Assembly (NCBI GenBank): GCA_011316305.1
Contig: SAUG01000086.1
Span: 124,001-188,000 of the forward strand
DNA from: Rusavskia elegans
Lineage: Eukaryota; Ascomycota; Lecanoromycetes; Teloschistales; Teloschistaceae
Reading direction: 5' to 3'
DNA length: 64,000 bases
The stretch's first letter is position 1; every line of letters starts with the position of its first letter. The translations under genes and the position numbers were made by a program. Under the pieces are notes generated by a model. The model searched no databases, had not been told where the DNA came from, and saw only the letters and a program-made list of their open reading frames with translations. Positions 1 through 8,891 of the stretch are shown here, one piece after another.

Positions 1-1
1 G

Positions 2-463
2 CTCGAAAGTCCAACAACCAGCCAACCCACGTACCTGCTCCCCGAGCTTGAAAGTCCAACGTTCGGCCAACACACGTGTCTGCTCCCAGAGCTTGAAAGC
101 CCCACAAGCCAAATTTTTACAGGTATACCTTCGGCGCTCGATGCCAGGACACGAACAGCTGAGTCGGCACGCACCCCAACAGCTGAAATTATAGATGACG
201 AGCTCTGCGACATTGACATGGGATCATCTTGCGATTATCTGGATATCGGAGTCACCTACCCGAAGGTTCCCAGTCTCACAAAGCTTCCCGGACTCTCACC
301 TCTCTCCTCCCAGCCACGTCCCGAAACAATCAATACAACAATCTGCTCCAGGTGCCTGGTGAGCATGCAGCCGGAGGACGTCAGTTGCGGACAAGAGATG
401 CAGATGTTGCTGAGTCCTGAATGGGAAAATTTCAGACGCATTGGGCTTGGAATACTACGATGA
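2..463 (+). CDS. C-terminal part of an unidentified protein with 15-residue tandem repeats (5' truncated by window)
   Basis: An open frame runs in from the left edge without a start codon and ends at a TGA at 461-463, so this is the 3' end of a gene. The first 110 bases are two full 45-bp units and part of a third, encoding 15-residue repeats that begin LESPT and end in LLPE. The remainder is Ser/Pro/Thr-rich with a short acidic patch (DDELCDID) and two CxxC-like cysteine pairs. I recognise no domain. The repeat period is a multiple of three and keeps the frame, which supports coding. Function unknown. Confidence 0.45.
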   Translation, partial: LESPTTSQPTYLLPELESPTFGQHTCLLPELESPTSQIFTGIPSALDARTRTAESARTPTAEIIDDELCDIDMGSSCDYLDIGVTYPKVPSLTKLPGLSPLSSQPRPETINTTICSRCLVSMQPEDVSCGQEMQMLLSPEWENFRRIGLGILR

Positions 464-687
464 TAGATAGTCGCGATCAGTAAAATCATGTTCAGTAAAA
501 GCATGCTGTGTAATTTACTGAAGCTCAATCGAGTAGTGATAATATTTTATAGTAGTGACTGGGCCATAAAGTTAATTTCAGGCATTGATCAACGACCAAC
601 AACCCCTAAAAATACCACAACCCTCACCAACATCAAAACAGAAAACTACAACTCCACCTAAGACAATCACTCACAACACCAATAACC

Positions 688-1863
688 ATGCAATCCGGCA
701 TCACCGCCTCCCCAGACCTACACAGCCAATTCCGCTCCTTCCTAACCACCCCCTCCCTCTTCGCCCTCCTCATAACAATAACCTCCGAACGACTCGAACC
801 CCTCCTCACCATCCCCTCCTCCCCCTCCTCCTCCACCTCCTCAAACAACACCGCCATCTTCCTCACATGCCTCCAAACCCTCACCCCGCACCTCACACCC
901 CACCGCGCTCTCTACATCCTCCTCCGCCGCCACCCCTCCCCTCACCCTTCCCCACTAATCAACATAACCTACATCCCCGACTCCGCCCCGGTACGGCAAA
1001 AAACCCTCTTCGCATCCACACGCCTGACGCTAGTCCGCGAGCTCGGCGCCGAAATGTTCGGAGAAGGCATGTTTGCGACGGAAGCCGCGGATCTGAGTCC
1101 TGCGGGTTGGGAGAAATGGGAGGCTCATTTGGCAGGGGGCAGTGAAGAGGTGTGGACGAGGGAGGAGAGGGAGAAAGAGGGGTTGAGAGGGGAGGAAGGG
1201 GGGGTGGTGGTGGGGGAGAGGAGGATGGTGGGGATGCAGATGGATGCTGGAGTCGGGGGCATGAAGGTCCTTTTGGGGGAGGGGGTGAGGGAGGCGTTGG
1301 GGGGTTTAGGGGGTGGAGAGGGAGGGGGAGGGGGATTGGTTATGTTGGTATGGTTTTCGCCTTGTCCTTTTGTGAAGAGTGATGCTGATGGGAATGGATA
1401 TCCACAGAAAATCGACCAGAGCGAAAATATCGCCCTGGCCGGCGTCGAGGATACCGATATCCAGGGCCTCTCGACCGCCATCTCGGACACGGAACCTCGA
1501 TATTCGTTCTTCAGATACACGCATGAGGTCGACGGGCAGACAACCAACTCCATTATATTCATCTACACGTGTCCGTCCGCCTCAAAGGTCAAGGAGAGGA
1601 TGATCTATGCTTCTTTCAAGAAAGTGGTTATGGAGATAGCGAGTGCGGAGGCTGGGTTTGAGATTGCGAAGAAGGTACGTCCACCGTTTGTACTGTTGTG
1701 GTATTCGTGAAGTATGGAATGAACACTGATAGGGTCTTTGTTGGTAAAGCTCGAAGCCTCGAGCCCGACAGATATCACGCCCGAGATGATTGGGGAGGAG
1801 TTTCAGCCAAGGCAGGAGCAGAAGCAGGGGTTTGCGAGGCCGAAGAGACCTGGGAAGCGGTAA
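688..1863 (+). CDS. TWF1: twinfilin, actin-monomer-binding protein with two ADF-homology domains
   Basis: Two exons, 688-1674 and 1750-1863, give 366 residues. The intron (GTACGT...AAAG, 75 nt, branch ACTGAT) joins EIAKK to LEASSPTDIT in phase 0. The N-terminus MQSGI, the segment ITYIPDSAPVRQKTLFAS followed by TRLTLVREL (about residues 90-115) and the second domain ending in FKKVVMEIASAEAGFEI are typical of fungal twinfilins. Each ADF-H domain binds an actin monomer. The protein sequesters G-actin and caps or depolymerises filament ends in cortical patches. The C-terminal tail is basic (RPKRPGKR), as expected for capping-protein or lipid contact. The linker region is unusually Gly/Glu-rich, matching the G-rich DNA at 1140-1340. 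It is convergent with the SFC1 gene downstream. Confidence 0.88.
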
Positions 1864-2191
1864 TGCGGAAGTTTTGCTGCGGAAAGGCATGGTGGAACGG
1901 ACTTATGAACGTCTTATGAACGTGGTGTATGGCTACGAGACCCAAGGGTCAAGCTCAGGGGAACTGTTCGAAAGTACGGCCAACGACAGTGACGGTCCTC
2001 ACGATCGAGAATCGCCCTGGGGCAAGATGCATAGATCTGGGCTTCCCAATGGGTAGCCTGGACAGCAGGTAGCCCAGAGTGTACGCCCTGCAAGGGAGCT
2101 TAGCAGCTTAGTGATCAAAGATAGGGTAGGACCATGAGAAAAGAACATTGTGCTACAACGGGGTATTTGACAAGCCATTGGCCTCCTCGCC
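1864..2191. other. intergenic, convergent 3' ends of twinfilin and SFC1
   Basis: About 330 bases between two converging genes. Short open frames here lack coding character. It probably holds the two 3' UTRs and polyadenylation sites. I see nothing else. Confidence 0.6.
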
Positions 2192-3323
2192 TCACTCCTC
2201 ATATTTGCCGCCAACAATCGACATTTTGCTATTCTCCAAGATACCCTTGAGGTACTCATACACAGTAAAAGTCACCGCTTGCCCCGGCGCCACCCGCATT
2301 ATCCTTGGCGTGATGCCCTTGTAGAAAGCGTGAAAGCCCTCCTGCTTGAACATGTCGCGGCCAATGACCGTGACCCGACCCCACGCCGATTGCCCCGGTT
2401 CCGCAGGCGTCTTCTGCAGTCTTGTCTTGATCGTATCGATCGGAGCGTTGCTCAATGGCCCCATGGCGCCGCTGACCAGTCCAATGATGGCGGTTTGCCA
2501 CGACGGTATCTCCTTGTTATGGTATGCGGGTTGGAAATCCTGCAGCCATTGTTTGAATTGGGTGTATGCCGAGAAATTCACCGCTTGGTTCGTCCCCTGC
2601 CGCAACGCCGTGAGCGCAACTCCTCGATACAGAGCTCCGACGCCTTCCTCCTTCAAAACAGTATACGTGGCATGCGCGGCGTTTCGGTACTTGGGTATGT
2701 CCAAGGGGTCGGCCATGCTGTGATGTTGAGCTTGCAGACGGATCTTGATGACTTCCATTGGGGTAACGACGCAGACTGCTTCCGTCACGCCGGCGGCGAG
2801 GCCGGCGAAGAAGGTGCCTTGGCCGGAGATCTGACCGGTTGATTTGTCGGCGAGAAGTTGCTTGTACCATTCGTACGAGGTGAATCGGATTGCCATCTTT
2901 GGGACGATGCCGGTGGTGACGGCGCCCAGACCTTTGTATAAACCCAGTGGTGTTTCTCGTTTCACGATGTCTTTTCCAGTGGTCAAGAAGCCTCGCCGTT
3001 TGGCCTGCGGGTATTGTCAATGATGCGCTAGGTGGGCTAACAGGGAAATGCTGACCCCTGGTGCTCTGGCTCGCCGTGATAGCTGCATGCGGACTTTGAT
3101 GGTGTCTGGACAGACTGTGAATTGATGATCACCAGAAGGTCTTGAGGGTCCTACCCAATGGATGACAGACGAGGGCCTCCATCATGCCGGCACCGCCGCC
3201 GGCTATATGACCTGTCAGTGTATTCCACGCATTGGCAATTGAGCGTTGATTATACCAATTAGGTTGGTTGCCGCCGAGGCAGGTTTCTTGCCTCCAGGGC
3301 CGTTGACGCTTTTGGCAGACATG
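2192..3323 (-). CDS. SFC1: mitochondrial succinate/fumarate carrier, exon 1 apparently frameshifted
   Basis: The exons are 3256-3323, 3155-3202, 3056-3105 and 2192-3004, giving about 325 residues. Spliced, it reads NLIAGGGAGMMEALVCHPL, DTIKVRMQLS, AKRRGFLTTGKDIV, then PMEVIKIRLQAQ and NAPIDTIKTRLQK. These are the three carrier repeats, each with a PxD/ExxK/R signature. They fit the yeast SFC1/Acr1 subfamily, which moves succinate into mitochondria in exchange for fumarate during acetate or gluconeogenic growth, in the inner membrane. The introns are 49-53 nt; one uses a GTCAGC donor. Oddity: from the only plausible ATG (3323, peptide MSAKSVNG) the frame is one base out with the rest of exon 1. 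The GGGCCC at 3298-3303 appears to hold one base too many. Either a base error, a real indel, or an unseen upstream exon explains this. The paralogous citrate carrier fits the motifs less well. Confidence 0.85.
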
Positions 3324-4089
3324 GCGAGATTCAACGATTGAGAAGAGTCAATGACCTGGAGGAAGGAAAGGGCTGCCAATAGCTTTACACCATGAATTCC
3401 GATCAGTCCGGAATGTATGAGAATGGAGTTTTTGCTTCGAGAGACACATTGAAGCCGGTCGTAGTCAAGAAAGGAAGGAACCGTCCTGATAGAAAGAGAA
3501 TGAAGTCGAAGTTAACAGTCACCAGGCACGCGGCTCGAAAGCACGACAGCTGATTCCACATGAGCCGCGGCATAACAGAAGCCATGCTGTTCCCCCATTT
3601 GTGGAGCAGGCTGACAAGCTTTCCATGGCACGGATGATGTAAAAAGAAGCTGTGGACAGGACCAGCGGAGTGAAGTCTGGACGAACGGAGCTTGTGATTC
3701 GTTTGTCAGGACTGGCTTTCGACAAGACTGATTACCCCTGCCATAGATCTACGTAGGTTGTTCGCAGATAACAATGATCTGGGAACATCTCAAGAGGACT
3801 GCGTCGGCCATTGCCCCCTCACGCCATAAGTTCGCGGCCTTGCACGAGGTTTCCATACGATGTGTCGTTCGCCCTCGCAAGCCTCGGCACGTGAAAATAG
3901 GTCACGTGACCATGTGATCCGCGGCTCGCTTGGTGGGGTTCGATAGGTCGAGGGCTCCGTCGTTGTCGACCTGTCGAGAGGGAGTTGGCAGCAGTCGATG
4001 TATCAAGAGTCAACAAACGACACGTTTTGCCAACCGGAAGCCATCGCAAAATCTTGAAGACCATGCCGGATGGCCAAGGATGCAGTAAT
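3324..4089. other. intergenic with a perfect CACGTG-centred palindrome
   Basis: No convincing gene. Open frames on both strands are short and overlap in shadow frames. It lies upstream of SFC1 and downstream of the F-box relic. It includes the palindrome at 3900-3911. Confidence 0.5.
3900..3911. promoter_or_regulatory. 12-bp palindrome GGTCACGTGACC (E-box/CDEI-like)
   Basis: This is a perfect inverted repeat around CACGTG, the core bound by bHLH factors such as Cbf1 and SREBP-type proteins in fungi. It lies about 580 bp upstream of the SFC1 start. Regulation of SFC1 is inference. Confidence 0.35.
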
Positions 4090-4689
4090 CTACTGATCCT
4101 CGTGCGGGTACTCCTTGTTCGGATGGTCAACAACTGCGAGTTCGATCCCAAGCTCCTTACAATCATCTCGTGTTGTCTGATCAAGGTCAAAATCTGTTTT
4201 CATAGATCATACACCCCTTCGAGCTGCCTTTCGATCCACTCATCGGAATCCGTGAAGGGTTCTTTTTCGGTCAACGCTTTCAGCTGAGGTTCAAGTTCTC
4301 GGGTAATCAACGATGCTTCCTCGGTAACATCGTCTCCGTATTGGCCAGTAACGTCACCGGCTTGAGTCACACCACCGATCCTAAGAGTCTGGCAATAATC
4401 GACGGCGGCTGCCTTGTCCGCAAGGAGCTCTCGGAGGGCAAGAACCGGATGTAATTCTCGAGGAACGACTGGCTCTTCAATTCCATTATAGAGATGTAGG
4501 TCACCGACGATGAAAGTGGAGATCTTCCACCTTGAGATTCGCCAAGTCAAAGATTGTCTTGCAGCACGAGGTATGATTTTCGAAATCTTTACGACGTGTC
4601 TCCTGTTCAATAATCCTTAGCAGGATCTCGTTCGGTAGACCCAATAGATTGATACATGAGGTGCGAGGATTCATAACATAACCCCGCAA
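4090..4689 (-). pseudogene. degraded F-box protein gene
   Basis: The 5' part encodes an F-box-like motif (LLGLPNEILLRIIEQETR, then CCKTIFDLANL, about residues 15-50). That frame stops at 4501. The next coherent segment (VGDLHLYNGIEEPVVPRELH through QLEGVYDL) is one frame over. The following segment (MKTDFDLDQTTRDDCKELG) returns to the first frame at about 4203 and hits a TAG at 4090-4092, after which coding-like residues continue briefly. The frame changes could not be explained by introns: no GT-AG pair of sensible size fits. The likely explanation is a relic of an F-box (SCF ubiquitin ligase adaptor) gene with at least two compensating frameshifts. Confidence 0.5.
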
Positions 4690-5390
4690 GCCTCACAGTA
4701 TAGACGTGAAAGAGATTGTACTCAGTTATCGTACAATTTGATGCATACAAAGAGTTGATCTTATGCACGATTCAGGGGCTTGCCGATACTCTTAGACTGG
4801 ACATTGTTTTGGAGCTTTTGGTCTACAAGTAGGTCTGCACACTTAACTGTAGGTAGTTAAAAGTTTTTCTAATCCCTCTCACTCTACAAGCACACACACT
4901 GTGCACCTCCAAGTACCCACTAAGATCAAATCCTCTGTAGAACCGCCGTTTCTGGTGCCACTTTGAGGTTTACATAAACCTTCATGTAATATGAGACGCA
5001 TGCCGGCATGGCTAGCCCTGCTGTGGACCCTGACACCGGTGCCACAGATTGAGTGACCGGAGGAGAAAGTACCTCAGTGCATCTCAATTCGCGCATGGGT
5101 GGAGGAAGCCGTACTGGACATATTGTTTTCGACCCTAACTACCTTTGTTGAATTAGAGTCCTCCTACATACCTCAAGACTGCTATAATACTGGTCCAGCA
5201 TTTGGTTGATGTTCGTTGACAGTGGTACGGTGTTATCAGATGCTTGGCTTGAGGTAGTTGACCTAAATTGCTCCCGAATTGAGCTGAGTTGTGACTCACA
5301 TTGCAGGTATCTTATAAAGATGCAACTTTCGTTTCTGTCCCATTCGAATCAATCTGTCATTGTATGATTTATTGATACACGCATTTCGCT
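4690..5390. other. intergenic, promoter region of the F-box-like gene
   Basis: No gene seen. It contains a TATA-like element shortly before the downstream gene. Confidence 0.5.
5313..5318 (+). promoter_or_regulatory. TATA-like box TATAAA
   Basis: It sits 73 bp before the ATG at 5391, a plausible spacing for a fungal core promoter with a short leader. Inference only. Confidence 0.3.
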
Positions 5391-6494
5391 ATGCCTTCAC
5401 AATCAGTCGCAGAAGCTCCAGCAGACGTAGCACACGGATCATCGTTTCGTACCAAATCTATTTGCTTTTTTCCTTTTATGCGATTACCAGCGGAACTACG
5501 CTTACAGATCTACCATCTCATGCTCCCCTGCCTGGAAGAACCCAGCAAATCGTTAGCGTGGTCAATTGGCCCCAAGGGATGTATGAACCTGCTGTTGTCG
5601 AATCGAAAGATATGGAATGACGCCCGAGAGGTTGTGTACAAATACAGCGCATTCACAATTGACATTTCAAAAGCCTCAACAATTAAATTCTTGGCCTTGA
5701 AGTCTTCTCCTGAGAGTCATCTCCCGTTTGAGGTCATCCAGCCAACAGCTTCGATCGATTATATCAAGGACTGGCAAATCGAATTACGTTTCCGTGTTCC
5801 TTACATGTCTCGTGGCTTCGCTATGTCATTCCCGACCTTGTTCTCGCATATCGATGGTGATGGACTGTCCATGGCAGAGAGAACCCTGGAGGCGACCGGC
5901 CAACTTGCAAAGATTCGGGATCTTCGGTCATTGAAGGTTAAATTCCCGTGCATCTGCTACGGGCGGGCTTCCTTTGGCGGTATCATGGACGAATCTGTTG
6001 ACCAAATATTTCGATCAATTTGTAGTATCCTTGAACCCCTGGATTGTCTGCGGTTCCACGGTTCGGTTCTCTTCATCGCAGCGCAGCCAGATCCACGTTC
6101 ATTGTACGCATCGTCATCCCGGATTTCCGATGAACAGTGTCAGCAGCCAGCTTGTCTAGCTTTCGTTGCTCATTTCACGGCTCTTGAGGCCTCCCTCAAA
6201 AGCCCATCATCTCAGTCCCAGCTACCGGTTCAGCAGCGAAAATGGCTCGAGATCAAACGCCGAGTGGCGACCCTAGGTAGTCCAATGTATGGTTATGAGA
6301 TTCACAACACGCTCCATAAATTGTGGACGTTAACAGAAACCTATCGAAAAATATGTGCTGAAGAATCTGTTAAGTCCAAGGAGGTCCGGAGGAGAAAGTT
6401 CAACGTGTTATACCAAACTGCTCTGAATGAATTGAAATCCGCAACCAAGCAAGAGGGACTTTTCGGACTTCGCGAATGGCTTTTGAAGAATTAA
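5391..6494 (+). CDS. F-box-like (2EXR-type) hypothetical protein
   Basis: A single exon encodes 367 residues. The motif FMRLPAELRLQIYHLMLPC (about residues 28-46) is the F-box-like start common to large families of ascomycete proteins of unknown function, followed by LLLSNRKIWNDAREVVYKYSAF, also typical. The rest is globular with no recognisable repeats, and the C-terminus is rich in Lys/Arg. Such proteins are presumed SCF adaptors, but no substrate is known. An in-frame stretch without introns over 1.1 kb and ordinary base composition support a live gene. A TATA-like box lies 73 bp upstream. Confidence 0.65.
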   Translation: MPSQSVAEAPADVAHGSSFRTKSICFFPFMRLPAELRLQIYHLMLPCLEEPSKSLAWSIGPKGCMNLLLSNRKIWNDAREVVYKYSAFTIDISKASTIKFLALKSSPESHLPFEVIQPTASIDYIKDWQIELRFRVPYMSRGFAMSFPTLFSHIDGDGLSMAERTLEATGQLAKIRDLRSLKVKFPCICYGRASFGGIMDESVDQIFRSICSILEPLDCLRFHGSVLFIAAQPDPRSLYASSSRISDEQCQQPACLAFVAHFTALEASLKSPSSQSQLPVQQRKWLEIKRRVATLGSPMYGYEIHNTLHKLWTLTETYRKICAEESVKSKEVRRRKFNVLYQTALNELKSATKQEGLFGLREWLLKN

Positions 6495-6890
6495 AAACTG
6501 GACGAAAACTTCGAGGTATGCCACGCTACGGTGGGACATCCGATTTTGCTGGCAGTCGAGATATCGGATACCCATCCCACAAGATGAAGGGATACTCTAC
6601 CGATACAACCATCAAAGGTGTTTCGCCAACTGAAAGGGTCTGCCTCAATATCTCATACAAAAGGGCAGACACATCTAACATCACAACGCCGAAAAGGGAC
6701 TGCATAAGATGCATCTCGACCTGGCTAGCGCCATTATCGAGCACCTCATCCAACCCTTGATAAGCCAAGTCTTCTATCTACTATTCCATGTACGGTCGAA
6801 AGATCGGGTCCCCAATGTCCTCGTCACCAGCCGGGACCACCAACATCTCTCTTTCTCTTCTCCCAAGCTTCAACAAGGCTTTTCCGTTCT
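6495..6890. other. intergenic
   Basis: No coding region I can support. Short frames here lack codon periodicity or motifs. Confidence 0.4.
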
Positions 6891-8676
6891 TTGGTCGCGC
6901 CCATGCAGCGACATTCCTACGCTACCAGAAAAAAAGTGCAGCATCGGAGCCTTTCAACGTCGATTGCCGGCTTCAGATCCTTGCCTTCCCCAAAGTTTCG
7001 CGCTCTTAGTCGGAGTTCTGTCCCTGGCCAAAAAGGCACTCGTAGCTTCTTTTCGACCCCGAAGCCGAGAGCAAAGGAAGGTAGCGGCGGTAAATCTTGG
7101 TCTGATTCAAATCACCACACACGCGAACTTGAAGCAATTTTCTATGGGAACATTGCAAAATTCAAGGAGACCGTTAGTACCCCCAACGCACGAGCTGCCA
7201 GACACCAGTGGATGTCGAGGAGATTAAAACTGGCGATTTTAGAAGCGGTGGTGAAGTTCTGGGAGAAAACTTGACGGAAGCTGACCACTGATACCAAAAT
7301 TTGCAAAGAGACACTCGCCGAGCAGAACGAGCTCTTGGAGACTGTTAAGTTTGTAGTGTGGATAGACGGCTTGTTTAGGCCAGAGCTGTGGACATGGCAA
7401 GAGCGAGAGGCGTTGAAGGCAGAGTAAAGCATTGTAATACTCGGCAGCAAAGGATCCTGAGTGGTCCAAAGCTGTGGCAGGTGTATTACCGAACGAGGCC
7501 GAAGCACCATTGAGTGACTATTACACACGCGATTTGGAAGCAATCTTCCGCAAGGAGCTGGACTGAGTCGAGAGCAGCGAAGACTCTCTAAAACAAATTC
7601 CACAGAGATCAGGACCATTTTAAAGCAGGCTCGGTTCCTTAGGATCCTAAAACGTGTAATGAAACGTGATAGCTGGTCTATAAATACCTTATGGACAACG
7701 CAAGTGCGAGTAGATATATTGACGGTAAGGAAGGCAGTAGAGGACAAGGTGCAGGAAGACCCGCGTCACTCAAAAGCCTTTGATTCAATGGGTTTGATAT
7801 TCGACTTTCTGCTCGAAGTATGTAGTGTTGGAATTATGTCGATCCTGTGGAAATTTGGCCTTTTTGATTCAAGACCAAATCGACATGTCGTGCTTTCATT
7901 TTGTTGAAATATGCATGTGTAATGATCCACAGCGCTTTCGGTTTCATGCTACTGATTTGTCAAGCTTGGTGCTACGTAGAACACCATGTCTGTACAACAA
8001 ATGCATGATGTCTTTGTGGAATGAGTGTAAATCGCGACAAACCGAGAACCTAGAAAGTTCCTAGAGAAGTCCCATTAGAACATATAGAGATAAAAGCTCG
8101 TTGCAGTGTCCATAGTGGTGTCATTGGAGAGTAAAGAGAGGGGGATCGCGTAGGCATACTGAAAGTGCGTTTCTGCAAAGATTTAGCAAGATTCGAAAAG
8201 GGAGCTCGAAGTCTCGCAGAGAAAGAAGATTCAGATCAGATAAATTCAAAATTGTTTCTATTTCTGATGAGGAGATGGGAGTACGAGTTGTTTCCCTTCA
8301 TGGTCTTTTACAACGATACAGAGGCCAGAAAACTTGCGAGACAAGTTGTTTTACTGTCAATCATCTGTGGCCCCGTGTTCGCTGATCGCCTGATGGAGCT
8401 ACAATTATGGATCACGCAGGAGCGAGAATTCTTTCTGACAGAATCTGAGATGTTGAGACTCCGAACATACAAAGACTTCGAGCGGTGCAAAGCTATGGGT
8501 CAGGCAAGAGGATGCTTGATCGGTTTCAGGAATTCTGCGATGATGATCCTTATTTTTCACCAGTGTTTATTCTGTTCTTCCTTTTGGTTGTCTTTTGGAA
8601 ATTGGCAAGATTTGTCGTACGGAAAATTGAGCGTAAAATTGGGTCACGATTCCTGCTGAAGCAACACGGCTTGTAA
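6891..8676 (+). pseudogene. degenerate gene, orphan membrane-anchored protein relic
   Basis: Several coherent peptide blocks lie in order on the plus strand but in shifting frames separated by stops. They are HHTRELEAIFYGN (about 7117-7155), VDVEEIKTGDFRSGGEVLGE (about 7209-7270), KDPEWSKAVAGVLPNEAEAP with YYTRDLEAIFRKELD (about 7450-7566), RKAVEDKVQEDPRHSKAFDS (about 7725-7790), a block from 8165 with YELFPFMVFYNDTEARKLAR, and a C-terminal hydrophobic helix (FSPVFILFFLLVVFWKLARF) ending at 8676. The last two blocks overlap in different frames near 8485 with no usable intron. The motif TR(E/D)LEAIF occurs twice. I do not recognise the family. It may be a dead gene, or a gene with introns I failed to resolve. 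Confidence 0.35.
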
Positions 8677-8786
8677 TGCGTTCTTTCTTCTCAACGTTGA
8701 CTGCTGATGCCAATGTGGCTCAAGTATCGGACATCGAGCCGCCCCTGAGTAAAGTAAAGAAGAAGAGCCTTGGCAACCCTTGAATC

Positions 8787-8817
8787 AAGATAAGGTTTTA
8801 GCCCTTATCCTTATCTT
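8787..8817. promoter_or_regulatory. inverted GATA-type sites (AAGATAAGG ... CCTTATCTT)
   Basis: Two perfect 9-bp inverted arms with GATA cores are separated by 13 bases, and a third TTATC lies inside. They sit 75 bp before the SRP72 ATG. Such arrays bind GATA factors (AreA/Nit2, SreA types) in fungi. Control of SRP72 is inference. Confidence 0.35.
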
Positions 8818-8891
8818 CCTTCAGCACGTTTCGCTGCATCGCGGACTGCTGGCTTGACAAGCAACTTATTAACACACCCTTTGCTCCGCAG

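Noticed and set aside
585..1145. Plus-strand frame rich in Pro/His overlapping twinfilin
   Set aside because: Shadow frame of the C-rich twinfilin sequence; twinfilin has clear family motifs.
2192..3323. Citrate carrier (CTP1) identity for the mitochondrial carrier
   Set aside because: The MMEALVCHPLDTIKVRMQLS start and PMEVIKIRLQAQ in repeat 2 match the succinate/fumarate carrier subfamily better.
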